Assembly: GCF_902859915.1 (NCBI RefSeq) | Contig: NZ_CADIKK010000006.1 | Span: forward strand, 186,001-250,000 | DNA from: Paraburkholderia ultramafica | GTDB taxonomy: Bacteria > Pseudomonadota > Gammaproteobacteria > Burkholderiales > Burkholderiaceae | DNA length: 64,000 bases | Direction: 5' to 3' | Shown here: piece by piece, positions 45,507-57,095 of the stretch | How the letters are laid out: each line of letters opens with the position of its first letter | Numbering within the stretch: the stretch's first letter is position 1 | Position numbers and translations under genes: made by a program | The notes under the pieces: generated by a model | The model's input: the letters and a program-made list of their open reading frames with translations, nothing else | Told to the model about the DNA's origin: nothing | Database searches by the model: none

Positions 45507-46571
45507 ATGCCTCTCGTATCAATGCGTCAACTGCTGGACCATGCCGCCGAAAACGGCTATGGCCTTCCGGCATTCAACGTGAACAATCTGGAGCAAGTGC
45601 AGGCGATCATGGCGGCGGCCGACAAGGTCAACGCCCCGGTTATCATGCAGGCTTCCGCCGGCGCGCGTAAGTACGCGGGCGAAGCGTTCCTGCGTCACCT
45701 GATCGAAGCGGCGGTCGAGTCGTATCCGCATATTCCGGTCGTGATGCACCAGGACCACGGGCAGTCGCCGGCGGTCTGCATGGCGGCGATCCGCAGCGGT
45801 TTCACCAGCGTGATGATGGACGGCTCGCTTGAAGCCGACGGCAAGACCGTCGCGTCGTACGAGTACAACGTCGACGTGTCGCGCAAGGTCGTGGAAGCGG
45901 CGCACTCGATCGGCATCACGGTGGAAGCGGAACTGGGCGTGCTCGGTTCGCTGGAAACCATGAAGGGCGACAAGGAAGACGGCCACGGCGCGGAAGGCAC
46001 GATGACTCGCGAGCAGCTGCTGACGGATCCGGAGCAGGCGGCCGACTTCGTCAAGGCGACGCAGTGCGACGCACTGGCGATCGCGATCGGCACGTCGCAC
46101 GGCGCATACAAGTTCAGCAAGAAGCCCACGGGCGACATTCTGTCGATCCAGCGCATCAAGGAAATCCACCAGCGCATTCCGAACACTCACCTGGTGATGC
46201 ACGGCTCGTCGTCGGTGCCGCAGGAACTGCTCGCGGAAATCCGCGAATTCGGCGGCGACATGAAGGAAACCTACGGCGTGCCGGTCGAGGAAATCCAGCA
46301 AGGCATCAAGAACGGCGTGCGCAAGGTCAACATCGACACCGACCTGCGTCTGGCGATCACCGGCGCGATCCGCCGCTACATGGCGACCAGTCCGGGCAAG
46401 TTCGACCCGCGCGATTACCTGAAGCCGGCGCGCGAAGCGGCGATGAAGATCTGTATCGACCGTTACATGCAGTTCGGCTGCGAAGGCCAGGCCGGCAAGA
46501 TCAAGCCGCTTTCGCTTGATAAAATCGCGGAGAAGTACAAGTCGGGCGAGCTCGCGCAAGTCGTCCGCTAA
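45507..46571 (+). CDS. fba: Fructose-bisphosphate aldolase, class II
   Basis: A 354-residue zinc aldolase that cleaves fructose 1,6-bisphosphate. Zinc and substrate residues are visible in [21 protein letters not shown] and [21 protein letters not shown] is the phosphate-binding end. It belongs to the class IIB Calvin-cycle subtype common in these bacteria. An AAGGAG site lies eight bases before the ATG at 45507. A terminator follows. Confidence 0.96.
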   Translation: MPLVSMRQLLDHAAENGYGLPAFNVNNLEQVQAIMAAADKVNAPVIMQASAGARKYAGEAFLRHLIEAAVESYPHIPVVMHQDHGQSPAVCMAAIRSGFTSVMMDGSLEADGKTVASYEYNVDVSRKVVEAAHSIGITVEAELGVLGSLETMKGDKEDGHGAEGTMTREQLLTDPEQAADFVKATQCDALAIAIGTSHGAYKFSKKPTGDILSIQRIKEIHQRIPNTHLVMHGSSSVPQELLAEIREFGGDMKETYGVPVEEIQQGIKNGVRKVNIDTDLRLAITGAIRRYMATSPGKFDPRDYLKPAREAAMKICIDRYMQFGCEGQAGKIKPLSLDKIAEKYKSGELAQVVR

Positions 46572-46620
46572 GCTATAGCTCGGTTCTGCACCTGGCCGTT
46601 TGGCCAGGTTGTCGTTAGAT

Positions 46621-46660
46621 CGCCGTTCCCGCATCATCCGGGGAACGGCGTTTCCCTTTT
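46621..46660 (+). terminator. Rho-independent terminator after fba
   Basis: CGCCGTTCCC and its exact complement flank a ten-base loop, followed by a T-rich run (TTTCCCTTTT), 50 bases after the fba stop. Confidence 0.8.
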
Positions 46661-46703
46661 GTTCCGGTCACACTTTTTGCCTCACTTTTAGCGAACCACG
46701 ACG

Positions 46704-47594
46704 ATGTCTACCCTCTACGAATCCACGCTCCGCTCGCTGCCGCTGCTCGGCCGCGGTAAAGTCCGCGACAACTATGCGGTGGGCAACGACCAGTTGCTGA
46801 TCGTCACGACCGACCGTCTGTCGGCGTTCGACGTCATCATGGGCGAGCCGATTCCGAACAAGGGCCGCGTGCTCAACGAGATGGCGAACTTCTGGTTCGA
46901 GAAACTGAAGCATGTGGTGCCGAACCACCTGACGGGCGTCGCGCCCGAGTCCGTGGTCGCGGCGGACGAAGTCGAGCAGGTCAAGGGCCGCGCGGTGGTC
47001 GTCAAGCGCCTCGAGCCGATTCTCGTCGAAGCGGTGGTGCGCGGCTATCTGGCCGGCAGCGGCTGGAAAGACTACCAGGCAACCGGTTCGGTGTGCGGCG
47101 TGCAATTGCCGCCGGGTCTGCAAAATGCGCAGAAGCTGCCCGAGCCGATTTTCACGCCGGCTGCCAAGGCCGAAATGGGCCACCACGACGAAAACATCAC
47201 GTACGACGAGATGGAACGCCGCATCGGCACCGAACTGTCGGCCACGATCCGCGACATCTCGATCAAGCTGTACAAGGAAGCCGCTGATTACGCGGCGACG
47301 CGCGGCATCATCATCGCGGATACGAAGTTCGAATTCGGTCTGGACAACCACGGCAAGCTGTATCTGATGGACGAGGCGTTGACCGCGGATTCGTCGCGCT
47401 TCTGGCCGGCCGACCAGTATCAGGTCGGCACCAACCCGCCGTCGTTCGACAAGCAGTTCGTGCGCGACTGGCTCGAAACCCAGCCGTGGAAGAAAGAACC
47501 GCCGGCGCCGAAGCTGCCGGACGACGTGGTCACCAGGACGGGAGAGAAGTACCAGGAAGCGCTCGAACGCCTGACCGGGCACAAGCTCGCCTGA
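46704..47594 (+). CDS. purC: SAICAR synthase
   Basis: A 296-residue enzyme joining aspartate to CAIR in purine synthesis. The beginning [20 protein letters not shown] is the ATP-binding loop; [18 protein letters not shown] and [18 protein letters not shown] are family signatures, and ADTKFEFG carries the conserved acidic site. It is the longer PurC type. The order purC-purE-purK follows. Confidence 0.96.
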   Translation: MSTLYESTLRSLPLLGRGKVRDNYAVGNDQLLIVTTDRLSAFDVIMGEPIPNKGRVLNEMANFWFEKLKHVVPNHLTGVAPESVVAADEVEQVKGRAVVVKRLEPILVEAVVRGYLAGSGWKDYQATGSVCGVQLPPGLQNAQKLPEPIFTPAAKAEMGHHDENITYDEMERRIGTELSATIRDISIKLYKEAADYAATRGIIIADTKFEFGLDNHGKLYLMDEALTADSSRFWPADQYQVGTNPPSFDKQFVRDWLETQPWKKEPPAPKLPDDVVTRTGEKYQEALERLTGHKLA

Positions 47595-47632
47595 TCAGAT
47601 CCGCGCCGTTCGGGAAACAAGGAAGCCGTAAG

Positions 47633-48151
47633 ATGAGTGAAGCTCAAACCGCCCATACGCATGGCGCGCCGGTCGTCGGCGTGCTGATGGGCTCCAGTTC
47701 CGACTGGGAAGTCATGAAGAACGCCGTGGCGATTTTGCAGGAATTCGGCGTGCCTTACGAGGCCAGGGTCGTGTCCGCGCACCGCATGCCCGACGAGATG
47801 TTCGCCTATGCTGAAAGTGCGCGTGAGCGCGGCATTCGCGCGATCATCGCGGGCGCGGGCGGCGCGGCGCATCTGCCGGGCATGCTGGCGGCCAAGACCA
47901 CGGTGCCGGTGCTCGGCGTGCCGGTGGCGAGCAAGTATCTGAAGGGCGTCGATTCGCTTCATTCGATCGTGCAGATGCCCAAGGGCGTGCCGGTCGCCAC
48001 GTTTGCAATCGGCGAAGCGGGCGCGGCGAACGCGGCGCTGTTCGCGGTGTCGCTGCTGAGCGGCACGAGCACCGAGTATGCGGAAAAGCTGGCTGCGTTC
48101 CGCGTGCGCCAGAACGAAGCGGCCCATGCAATGGTATTGCCGGCGCTGTAA
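47633..48151 (+). CDS. purE: N5-CAIR mutase
   Basis: A 172-residue class I PurE that moves the carboxylate from N5-CAIR to CAIR. The nucleotide-binding [24 protein letters not shown] and [13 protein letters not shown] motifs are complete, including the catalytic His. The ATG at 47633 has GGAAG upstream. It works directly with PurK, encoded 105 bases later. Confidence 0.96.
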   Translation: MSEAQTAHTHGAPVVGVLMGSSSDWEVMKNAVAILQEFGVPYEARVVSAHRMPDEMFAYAESARERGIRAIIAGAGGAAHLPGMLAAKTTVPVLGVPVASKYLKGVDSLHSIVQMPKGVPVATFAIGEAGAANAALFAVSLLSGTSTEYAEKLAAFRVRQNEAAHAMVLPAL

Positions 48152-48192
48152 TAGCGCGCTGGCTGATTGCTTTGAGACGTCCCCCTGTCTGA

Positions 48193-49452
<1,260 letters not shown>

Positions 49453-49462
49453 CGCGCGCGCC

Positions 49463-50512
49463 ATGCCGGATCAACAGAAACCCGCTGATGGCGCCGCGAG
49501 CGCATTGCCTGTGAGCGCCGCACAGATCGAGCACGCGGCGGCACTGCTCGACGCGGGTGGTCTGGTCGCGTTTCCGACCGAGACGGTGTACGGGCTCGGC
49601 GGCGACGCCGAGAGTCCGGACGCGGTCGCGCGCATCTACGCGGCGAAGGGCAGGCCGGCGAATCATCCGGTGATCGTGCATCTGGCGCCGCAAGGCGATC
49701 CGAACTACTGGGTCGAGCAACTGCCCGCGGAAGCGCAGCGCCTGATCGATGCGTTCTGGCCGGGTCCGCTCACGCTGATCCTGAAGCGCGCCGCGCGGAT
49801 TCCAGCGGCGGTGAGCGGCGGCCAGGATTCGGTGGGCCTGCGTTGCCCGTCGCATCCAGTGGCGCAGGCCTTGCTCGAGGCGTTCAGCGCATTGCGCGGC
49901 GGCCACGGTGGCGTGGCTGCGCCGTCGGCGAATCGTTTCGGGCATGTGAGCCCGACCACGGCGCAGCATGTGCGCGACGAGTTTGGCAGCGCGATTCATG
50001 TGCTGGACGGCGGCGCGTCGGATGTCGGAATCGAATCGACTATCCTGGATTTGTCGCGCGGTTTTCCGGCGCTGTTGAGGCCGGGCCGGGTCACGCCGCA
50101 AGATATCGCCGACGTGCTCGGCGAGGTGCCGCGCCTGGCGGACGGATCGGATGCGACTGCGCCGCGTGCTTCCGGCACGTTGAAGGCGCATTACGCGCCG
50201 CGCACGCCGTTGGCCTTATTGCCGTTCGGTGCGCTGGAGCCGTTGCTTGCCGCGCGCGCAGCGGGCGAGCGTGTGGCGCTGGTCGCGCGCGCGTCGCGAG
50301 CCGGGCATTGGGCCGATGCCGAAGGCGTGCATTTCATCGCCGCGCCGGAAGACCCGCATGTGTACGCGCGCGAGTTGTATGGTCTGCTGAGGGCTCTCGA
50401 TCGCGCGAACGTCACGCGGATTCTGATCGAGAAGCTGCCGGATACGATCGAATGGATTGCGGTGAATGACCGGCTCGGTCGGGCTGCGGCTGCGTTCGAA
50501 GCGCAAGGATAG
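49463..50512 (+). CDS. Threonylcarbamoyl-AMP synthase (Sua5/YwlC type)
   Basis: A 349-residue protein with both the TsaC-like catalytic domain (GGLVAFPTETVYGLGGDA, IYAAKGRPANHPVIVH, FWPGPLTLIL) and the C-terminal Sua5 domain joined by the KAHYAPRTPL linker. It makes threonylcarbamoyl-AMP for the t6A modification at tRNA position 37. Being the long Sua5 type rather than the short TsaC type is normal in this group. It is probably co-transcribed with purK. Confidence 0.93.
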   Translation: MPDQQKPADGAASALPVSAAQIEHAAALLDAGGLVAFPTETVYGLGGDAESPDAVARIYAAKGRPANHPVIVHLAPQGDPNYWVEQLPAEAQRLIDAFWPGPLTLILKRAARIPAAVSGGQDSVGLRCPSHPVAQALLEAFSALRGGHGGVAAPSANRFGHVSPTTAQHVRDEFGSAIHVLDGGASDVGIESTILDLSRGFPALLRPGRVTPQDIADVLGEVPRLADGSDATAPRASGTLKAHYAPRTPLALLPFGALEPLLAARAAGERVALVARASRAGHWADAEGVHFIAAPEDPHVYARELYGLLRALDRANVTRILIEKLPDTIEWIAVNDRLGRAAAAFEAQG

Positions 50513-50568
50513 GGGCGGCCTGGTCAGCACCGCTCCCATCCTGTCGCCGCTATGCGGCAATCCTCAAC

Positions 50569-51822
50569 TTACTTCCCCAACCCCGTCGCCGCGATCTGCT
50601 GCTGGACGAATTGCGCGAACAAGGCGTACAAGTGCGTGGTCGGGTGGACCGAGTCCGCGAACATGTAGGTCTGGTCAGCGCCGGCCACCGTGTAGGTCTG
50701 CGGCGAGCAGAACAGCGACGAGCCGAACTGGGCGCCGTACTGCTCCGGAGTCAGCCCGTTCGTCGCGCCCGGATTGGCCTTGGCGTAAGCAGTTGCGTTG
50801 TTCACCATCGACGTCAGGTTACACGCCGTGCCGGTGTTGGACACTGTGAAGCCCAGCGCCTGGTAGTTCGGCAACTGCTGATCCAGCCACGTGAACGTAT
50901 CGAGCACGATCACCTTGCCCGTACCCACCAGGCCGAGGGCGGTCAGGTTCTGGACCAGCAGATAGTTGAATGCCGCGCTGATCCCCGTCAGCAGTGCAGC
51001 CGAGCCTGGCGTCGTCACGTTGGCCGCGACGCCGAGCGGCGTATTGCCGATGTCAGGCACATTCGCCACCACCACGTGGGTCGCACCCGAGTCGACGATG
51101 GTCTTGACTTGCGCGGCGAGCTGGGTGGCGGCCTGCGCGATCTGAGGGTTGGCCAGCTGCTGCAGGTAGCCGACGATGAACGCGACCTGGCCCGCCTGCG
51201 AGTTTGGCAGTTTGCCGGCCAGCACGAGTTTCGGGTAATCCGTCTGTAGCGCGGCGCCGAGCGCCGTCAGATTGGCGGTGGTCGCCGCGAACTGCAAGAT
51301 GTCGTTCGCGCCGCCGTCCACCAGCACCAGCTGGTTCGAGTTGAAGCTCGTATGTGCGCCCAGGTAGTTCGCCACCTGAGTCACGATCGGCACCGTCGTA
51401 GCCGCCATGTTGTTCGGCGCCCAACCTTGGCCTTGAGCGTTGACGACGAGCGCGCCGCCCTGCGCATAACCGAAGCCGCCTGCTGCGACCAGCGGCTTGC
51501 CGAAGCCGCCGAGGTACGCCGGCGTCAACGTGCCGCCGTAGTATTCGGCAACCTTTTGCGTCCACACTTCACCCGGGTTGGTCGTGAAGCGGCCGCCGCC
51601 GAAACTGGCCTGAATCACCGGCGCATAAGTGCCGACGTCCGACAGGCTGTCGCCGAACGACACGACCTGCAACTTGACGCCGCCTGCCGGTGTGCTGCTG
51701 TTCGAGTTGTTGTTATCGTCGCCGCCACCGCCGCAGGCAGCGAGCGCGGCAAACGCGGCGCTGGCGATGACGATCTGCGTGACGCGCAACCATGGGTGTT
51801 TCTTCGATGCTGTTTGATTCAT
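50569..51822 (-). CDS. GDSL-type SGNH esterase, probable lipoprotein
   Basis: A 417-residue exported hydrolase. The signal ends AALAAC at Cys30, a good lipobox, followed by a Gly/Asp/Asn-rich tether. SGNH blocks are visible: block I GDSLSDVGTY with the nucleophile Ser, the Gly block, block III GGANDI, and block V DSVHPTTHLY with the Asp/His. Relatives are esterases or phospholipases on the cell surface. It is compact, without an autotransporter barrel. The start at 51822 gives the signal peptide; the frame upstream is chance. Confidence 0.87.
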   Translation of the reverse strand: MNQTASKKHPWLRVTQIVIASAAFAALAACGGGGDDNNNSNSSTPAGGVKLQVVSFGDSLSDVGTYAPVIQASFGGGRFTTNPGEVWTQKVAEYYGGTLTPAYLGGFGKPLVAAGGFGYAQGGALVVNAQGQGWAPNNMAATTVPIVTQVANYLGAHTSFNSNQLVLVDGGANDILQFAATTANLTALGAALQTDYPKLVLAGKLPNSQAGQVAFIVGYLQQLANPQIAQAATQLAAQVKTIVDSGATHVVVANVPDIGNTPLGVAANVTTPGSAALLTGISAAFNYLLVQNLTALGLVGTGKVIVLDTFTWLDQQLPNYQALGFTVSNTGTACNLTSMVNNATAYAKANPGATNGLTPEQYGAQFGSSLFCSPQTYTVAGADQTYMFADSVHPTTHLYALFAQFVQQQIAATGLGK

Positions 51823-51916
51823 GTTGACTACATCTCCTCGTATGTGTGGCCCTTGCGCCATGTGTTGCAGGCAGCGTCCGCCGCGTCGGTGGCGTGACGC
51901 CAGCTTACAGAATCTT

Positions 51917-52879
51917 CTACGGCCTGCGCGTCGTTTGAAACGCAGCCGTATGGTTTGCATTCACGCTCGACTGTTCGCTCGTCGATGCGCTCAAATCTGC
52001 CGTCAGTGAAGCTGAACCGGCGGCGCGACGCGCATGATAATCCGCGGCCCAAGCGGGCGGCGCAAACAGTGCGCGCCACTTGTTGCGCCAGCCGCGCACG
52101 CTCGCGAAGTCGGCAGCCATCGACGCCCATTCGTGAAACGTCGCCTTCAGCGGGTTGTAGGTGTGAAGCGGCTCGACGATGCCGTACACCGGTACGTCGT
52201 GCGGATTCTCGTCGACATAGCTGCCGAACAGACGGTCCCAGATCACCAGCACGCCCGCATAGTTGCGATCGATATAACGGTCGTTGCGCGCGTGATGCAC
52301 GCGATGAATCGACGGCGTATTGAACACGTATTCGAGCCAGCCGAGCTTGCCGATTGCCTGGGTGTGCACGAAGAACTGGAAGCCGAGATTGATCAGCACG
52401 ATCGCGACGATCTGCTTCGGCGCAAAGCCGAGCACGGCGAGCGGAATCCAGAACAGCCACATGCCGGCGATCGGATACATCAGGCTCTGACGGAACGCGG
52501 TCGAGAAATTCAGGCGCTCCGACGAGTGATGGACAACATGCGCGGCCCACAGCCAGCGCACCCGATGGCTGCAACGGTGAAACACGTAGTAGAGCAGGTC
52601 CTGGGCGACGAACAGCACGACGAACGAGACCCAGCTCGCCTGCCACGTGTAGACGCGGTAGTGCTCGTAGAAAAACGCGTAGACCGGAATGATCGCGAGC
52701 CACGCGAGCTTGTCGGCGGCTTGCTGCATGAGCGCGAGCGCGGCATTGCAGAACGTGTCGCGCCAGCTATAGATCGGTTCGCCCGGGCACGTGCGCCGCA
52801 GGTGCCACGCCTCCCAGCCGATACATGCGAGAAAGACTGGCGCCATGGCGAGCAGCAGCAATTCAGCATCGAATTGCAT
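51917..52879 (-). CDS. Sterol desaturase/fatty acid hydroxylase family protein
   Basis: A 320-residue di-iron membrane hydroxylase of the fatty acid hydroxylase superfamily. Histidine boxes are HRCSH, HVVHHSSE and, later, HRVHHARN, spread over four or more hydrophobic helices. The ATG at 52879 begins at the first helix. Bacterial relatives hydroxylate or desaturate lipids such as hopanoids, carotenoids or ornithine lipids, but the substrate is not evident. The Ser/Thr-rich tail has no known function. Confidence 0.87.
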   Translation of the reverse strand: MQFDAELLLLAMAPVFLACIGWEAWHLRRTCPGEPIYSWRDTFCNAALALMQQAADKLAWLAIIPVYAFFYEHYRVYTWQASWVSFVVLFVAQDLLYYVFHRCSHRVRWLWAAHVVHHSSERLNFSTAFRQSLMYPIAGMWLFWIPLAVLGFAPKQIVAIVLINLGFQFFVHTQAIGKLGWLEYVFNTPSIHRVHHARNDRYIDRNYAGVLVIWDRLFGSYVDENPHDVPVYGIVEPLHTYNPLKATFHEWASMAADFASVRGWRNKWRALFAPPAWAADYHARRAAGSASLTADLSASTSEQSSVNANHTAAFQTTRRP

Positions 52880-53096
52880 GGTGTCGTCCTCCGTTGTCCC
52901 TGACCGCCGAGAGTTCTCAGCGGGTGGTGTCGTTATCGTTCGAGTGAGCCGCGCTGCCCTGAGGAAGTCCCCTTGGGGAAGCGCACCGGGCGCGCGGTTT
53001 GTGCGACACGCATGGCGCCTGGCGCGCGCATCAATCACTGCCCGACAGCGTACACGCTCAGGACCTTGCCGCGCGCGGCTTCGCTAGAAGGAATCC

Positions 53097-54752
53097 TCAG
53101 TGGCTCGCGCGTTTGTGCGGGTTTCTCCTGAGCTTGCCGCGCGGTTCGTCGACGGGATCGGCGACCTTGGTGAAGCCTTGAGCCGGTCCCTGGTAGACCC
53201 ATTCGAGCAACGCGTCGTGCGCGGCGCGCGCGGCTTCCGAATGCGGATCGTTGATCAGGCTCACGACCACGTAGCTGTTGCCGTCCGCCGACGCGACGTA
53301 GCCCGCGATCGCGCGTACGTCGCGCAAGGTGCCGGTCTTGATGTGCGCGTTGCCGTCTGCGCCCTGATTGGTCAAGCGGTTGCGCATCGTGCCGTCGACG
53401 CCCGCGATCGGCAGCGACTCCACGAACACCTGGGCGACCGGACTCGCGTTGGCCCGCTGCAACAGGTCGGCGAGCGCGAGCGCGGTGATGTGCTCGTCGC
53501 GCGACAGGCCCGAGCCGTTGTCGAGCGTCAGATATTGCGTGTCGAGGCTGTCGCGGCGCAGAAACGCCTGAATCGCACGCGCCGCTTTGGCGGGCGTCGC
53601 GGGCGGCCTTTCTTCCGCAGCGCCGATCGTCAGGAACAGATTGCGCGCCATCGTGTTGTTGCTGAATTTGTTGATGTCGCGAACGATGTCGGACAGCATC
53701 GGCCCCTGGTGTGTGGCGATCAGTTTGGCGCCAACCGGCACCGCGCCTTCGCGGGTCGCGCCGTTGAAGGTGCCGCCGGTTTGCTGCCACAGCGCGAGAA
53801 AGCCGCCCGCGAAAAACGCCGAGTGATCGAGCACCGCGACGTTGATCGTGCGCGGGTCGCAGCGCATCGAGTAGTCGCCGGTGAACGAGGCGACGACGGT
53901 GCCGTTCGGCTGCGGCGTGACGGTGGGTGACACAGAGGCTGAGCCGCCGCGGCACGGGCCGTTGACCGCGCGCATCTGATTGTCGATCTGCAATTGCGAG
54001 AGCGCCGGCAGCACCTCGATTGCAACGCTGCCGTCGGGCGACGGCGTCAGCGTGAACGACAGCGATTTGAACGCGTACAGCAGCGCATCGGGGCCGACGT
54101 TGTATGGCGCGGTGGCGTCGTCGTCGAACGGCGGCAGGTCGCGCGTCGACGGATCGAAGTAGCGCTTGTCGAGCACCAGCGCGCCGTCGATGCCGTTGAT
54201 GCCCGCCTTGTGAATCTTCTGCACAAGGTCGATCAGTTCTTCCGGCACGAGCTTCGGGTCGCCGGTGCCTTGAATGTACAGATTGCCGTGCAGCACGCCG
54301 TTCGCGTCGAGCGTGCCGTCCGCGTACGCGCTCGTGCGCCAGCGATAGTCGGGGCCGAGCATCGACAGGCCGGAGTAGGTGGTGACGAGCTTCATCGTCG
54401 ACGCGGGCATCATCGGCTTGCCGGCGTTCAATGCGACGATCGGCGTGCGGTCGCCGACCTTCTCCACCACCACGCTGATCGACGACAAGGGCACGTGCGC
54501 GCGCTGCAAGCCGACCATCACCGATTGCGGCAACACCGTTGTGACGTTGACGCTCGGATGCGTCGCCTTGGCACGCGCCTGGGCGGCAAGCGGCAGTGCC
54601 GCGCCCGAGCCGAGCGCGGCGCACACGAGCAGCCACGCCGACGCGCGAGGCGCGAGCCGGCGAGGCATGTGAGCGGCGGAGGCGAAAGCGGAGGAACAGC
54701 GCGGGCGCAGCGCCACGCGGCGTGCGAGAGAAGACAGGAAAGCGTGCGTCAT
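53097..54752 (-). CDS. dacB: D-alanyl-D-alanine carboxypeptidase/endopeptidase PBP4
   Basis: A class C low-molecular-mass penicillin-binding protein of about 550 residues. The catalytic motifs are SXXK in MPASTMKLVTTYSG, SXN in NKFSNNTMARNLF and KTG in AHIKTGTLRDVRA, and the large inserted domain of the PBP4 type lies between SXXK and SXN. It trims or opens peptidoglycan cross-links in the periplasm. Two starts are possible: ATG 54752, or ATG 54668, where a cleaner signal peptide (ending AAQARA) begins. Neither has a strong ribosome site. Confidence 0.9.
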   Translation of the reverse strand: MTHAFLSSLARRVALRPRCSSAFASAAHMPRRLAPRASAWLLVCAALGSGAALPLAAQARAKATHPSVNVTTVLPQSVMVGLQRAHVPLSSISVVVEKVGDRTPIVALNAGKPMMPASTMKLVTTYSGLSMLGPDYRWRTSAYADGTLDANGVLHGNLYIQGTGDPKLVPEELIDLVQKIHKAGINGIDGALVLDKRYFDPSTRDLPPFDDDATAPYNVGPDALLYAFKSLSFTLTPSPDGSVAIEVLPALSQLQIDNQMRAVNGPCRGGSASVSPTVTPQPNGTVVASFTGDYSMRCDPRTINVAVLDHSAFFAGGFLALWQQTGGTFNGATREGAVPVGAKLIATHQGPMLSDIVRDINKFSNNTMARNLFLTIGAAEERPPATPAKAARAIQAFLRRDSLDTQYLTLDNGSGLSRDEHITALALADLLQRANASPVAQVFVESLPIAGVDGTMRNRLTNQGADGNAHIKTGTLRDVRAIAGYVASADGNSYVVVSLINDPHSEAARAAHDALLEWVYQGPAQGFTKVADPVDEPRGKLRRNPHKRASH

Positions 54753-54972
54753 GAACGGGCGAAGAAGCAAAATTTCAGGGCGTGCGGCACGCGGCAATTC
54801 ACGCTGCATTGATCCAGTGCTTGGCGCGTTCGGCCGAATCGCCGTCGCGCGACACAAAGCGCCCATTGTAGTGACATGCCGCCACGCTGCGGTGAAAAAA
54901 GCACCGCGCGCCGCGCACGCCGGGGGCGGGCGCTAGAATGCGGCATCATCAAACGTTTCGGAAAGTACAACC

Positions 54973-55635
54973 ATGCGCATCTTGCTAGTCGAAGACGACC
55001 GGATGATCGCCGAAGGTGTGCGCAAGGCGCTGCGCGGCGAAGGCTTCGCGGTCGACTGGGTGGAAGACGGTGAAGCGGCGCTGCGCGCGGCGGCTGGGCA
55101 ACCTTACGATCTGGTGCTGCTCGATCTCGGCCTGCCCAAACGCGATGGTCTCGACGTGCTGCGCACGCTGCGCACGCGCGGCCACGCGTTGCCGGTGCTG
55201 ATCGTCACCGCGCGCGACGCGGTGGCCGAGCGCGTCAAGGGCCTCGATGCCGGCGCCGACGATTACCTTGTCAAACCTTTCGATCTCGACGAACTCGGCG
55301 CCCGCATGCGCGCGCTGATCCGGCGCCAATCCGGCCGCAGCGATTCGACGATCCGCCACGGCAGCCTGACGCTCGATCCGGCGTCGCACCAGGTCACGCT
55401 CGACGGCGCGCCGGTCGCGTTGTCCGCGCGTGAATTCGCCCTGCTCGAAGCGTTGATCGCGCGGCCCGGCGCGGTGCTGTCGAAGAGCCAGCTCGAAGAA
55501 AAAATGTATGGCTGGGGCGAGGAGATCGGCAGCAATACCGTCGAGGTCTACATTCACGCGCTGCGCAAGAAGCTCGGCGCGGACCTGATCCGCAACGTGC
55601 GTGGGCTCGGCTACATGATCGCGAAGGACGCCTGA
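54973..55635 (+). CDS. OmpR-family response regulator (PmrA/QseB-like)
   Basis: A 220-residue regulator: receiver (MRILLVEDDRMIAEGV, phosphoacceptor Asp in LVLLDLGLPKRDG, Lys in DDYLVKPFDL) and winged helix (RNVRGLGYMIAKD). The grouping with PmrA/QseB comes from the overall sequence and the small periplasmic domain of its partner kinase. It is followed after four bases by the kinase gene. A PmrA-type box in front of degP two genes downstream suggests degP is a target. Confidence 0.9.
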   Translation: MRILLVEDDRMIAEGVRKALRGEGFAVDWVEDGEAALRAAAGQPYDLVLLDLGLPKRDGLDVLRTLRTRGHALPVLIVTARDAVAERVKGLDAGADDYLVKPFDLDELGARMRALIRRQSGRSDSTIRHGSLTLDPASHQVTLDGAPVALSAREFALLEALIARPGAVLSKSQLEEKMYGWGEEIGSNTVEVYIHALRKKLGADLIRNVRGLGYMIAKDA

Positions 55636-55639
55636 GTCG

Positions 55640-56941
55640 ATGCGCTCGATTCGCCGTCAACTGCTGGTCTGGCTGCTGGCGCTGGTGTTGCTCGGCGTCG
55701 GCATTGCGGGTTGGCTGATCTATCGGCAGGCGCTGGCCGAAGCCAACGAACTGTTCGATTACCAACTGGAGCAGATCGCCGCGGCGCTGCCGGCGGAACC
55801 GTTCTCGCAGGTGCTCGGTTCACGCGACACCGGCGACGAAGGCATCGTGCTGCAGATCTGGAATCGCAACGGCGTGCTGATGTACTACTCGCGTCCGCGT
55901 GCGCCGCTCGCGCCGCGCGCCGAACTCGGTTTTTCGACCGAGCACACGGAGCGCGGCGACTGGCGCGTGTACGGCGCGATCGTCGGCGATAACGTCGTGC
56001 AGCTGGCGCAGCCGCTGTCCGTGCGCAACCGGCTCGCCGCGAATGTGGCGCTGCGCACCTTGTGGCCGTTGATCGTGCTGCTGCCGTTGTTGGGTGTGGC
56101 GGTGTGGGTGATCGTCGGACGCGGGCTCAGGCCGTTGCGGCGCGTGACCAGCGCGCTCGACACGCGTCATCCCGAGGCGCTCGATCCGTTGCCGGATCAG
56201 CGTTTGCCGCTCGAAGTGCAACCGCTCGTGCGCGCGTTGAACGGGCTGCTCGAGCGGCTCGCCACCGCGCTCGACATTCAGAAAGCGTTTGTCGCCGATG
56301 CTGCGCACGAATTGCGCACGCCGCTCGCCGCCGTGCAGATACAGGCGCAACTGGTGGGGCGCGCGAAAGACGAGACCGCCCGCAATGAAGCGCTTGTGGA
56401 TCTGCAGGCGGGCGTTACGCGCGCCACGCGGCTCGCCGAGCAATTGCTGGCGCTCGCGCGTTCCGAACCGGACGGCGTCGCCATCACCGACGCGATCGAT
56501 CTGCGCGCGCTGCTGCAGGAGTGCGTGGCGACCTATGCGCCGCTTGCGCTGAATCGCGGCGTCGATCTCGGCGTCGAGGCGAGCGAAGCGGCCACCCTGA
56601 TCGGCGATGCCGACGCGCTACGCGTGATGTTCAACAACCTCGTCGATAACGCCACCAAGTACACGCCGCGCGGTGGTCGCGTCGACGTCAGCCTGCGCGT
56701 CGAAGACGGGCATCCACTGGTGCGGATTGCCGACAGCGGACCCGGGATCGAACCGGCCGACCGCGATCGCGTGTTCGATCGCTTTTATCGCGCCGGCGCT
56801 GGCGCGAATCGCGCGCGCACTGACGTGGCGGGCAGCGGCCTGGGCCTCGCGATCGTGCGCCGCATCGCGACGCAGCACCACGCAACCGTGTCGCTCGATG
56901 AATCGCAGGCGGGCGGCTTGCGGGTCACGGTGCGCTTCTAG
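55640..56941 (+). CDS. Sensor histidine kinase (PmrB/QseC-like)
   Basis: A 433-residue kinase with two membrane helices (about 8-27 and 138-158) around a periplasmic domain of roughly 110 residues, HAMP linker, phosphoacceptor His in DAAHELRTPLAAVQIQAQL, and ATPase boxes MFNNLVDNATKYTP, IADSGPGIEP and GSGLGLAIV. It matches the small-sensor group of QseC/PmrB kinases. The signal it senses, perhaps envelope damage or cations, is inferred only from its degP neighbour. Confidence 0.9.
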   Translation: MRSIRRQLLVWLLALVLLGVGIAGWLIYRQALAEANELFDYQLEQIAAALPAEPFSQVLGSRDTGDEGIVLQIWNRNGVLMYYSRPRAPLAPRAELGFSTEHTERGDWRVYGAIVGDNVVQLAQPLSVRNRLAANVALRTLWPLIVLLPLLGVAVWVIVGRGLRPLRRVTSALDTRHPEALDPLPDQRLPLEVQPLVRALNGLLERLATALDIQKAFVADAAHELRTPLAAVQIQAQLVGRAKDETARNEALVDLQAGVTRATRLAEQLLALARSEPDGVAITDAIDLRALLQECVATYAPLALNRGVDLGVEASEAATLIGDADALRVMFNNLVDNATKYTPRGGRVDVSLRVEDGHPLVRIADSGPGIEPADRDRVFDRFYRAGAGANRARTDVAGSGLGLAIVRRIATQHHATVSLDESQAGGLRVTVRF

Positions 56942-57020
56942 TGGTGAGCCTTTCTGTTCGTAAAGTGGTTCAAACGCGGGTCAAACGCCCCAGGAATAAG
57001 GTTTTAGCGATCTGGCGCTG

Positions 57021-57037
57021 CTTAAGACTCTTTTAAG
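57021..57037 (+). promoter_or_regulatory. PmrA/QseB-type box before degP
   Basis: CTTAAG and TTTAAG are separated by five bases (CTTAAGACTCTTTTAAG), fitting the YTTAAK-N5-YTTAAK response-regulator box. It lies 59 bases before degP and immediately downstream of the two-component genes. Confidence 0.6.
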
Positions 57038-57095
57038 CGATGCCACGTACGCTCCTCGGCATTCCAAAGTCTCTTTCTCCAGTGAGGAGTACACG

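Noticed and set aside
53035..54636. Minus-strand frame of 533 codons inside dacB
   Set aside because: Same strand but wrong frame; dacB in the other frame has all three penicillin-binding motifs.
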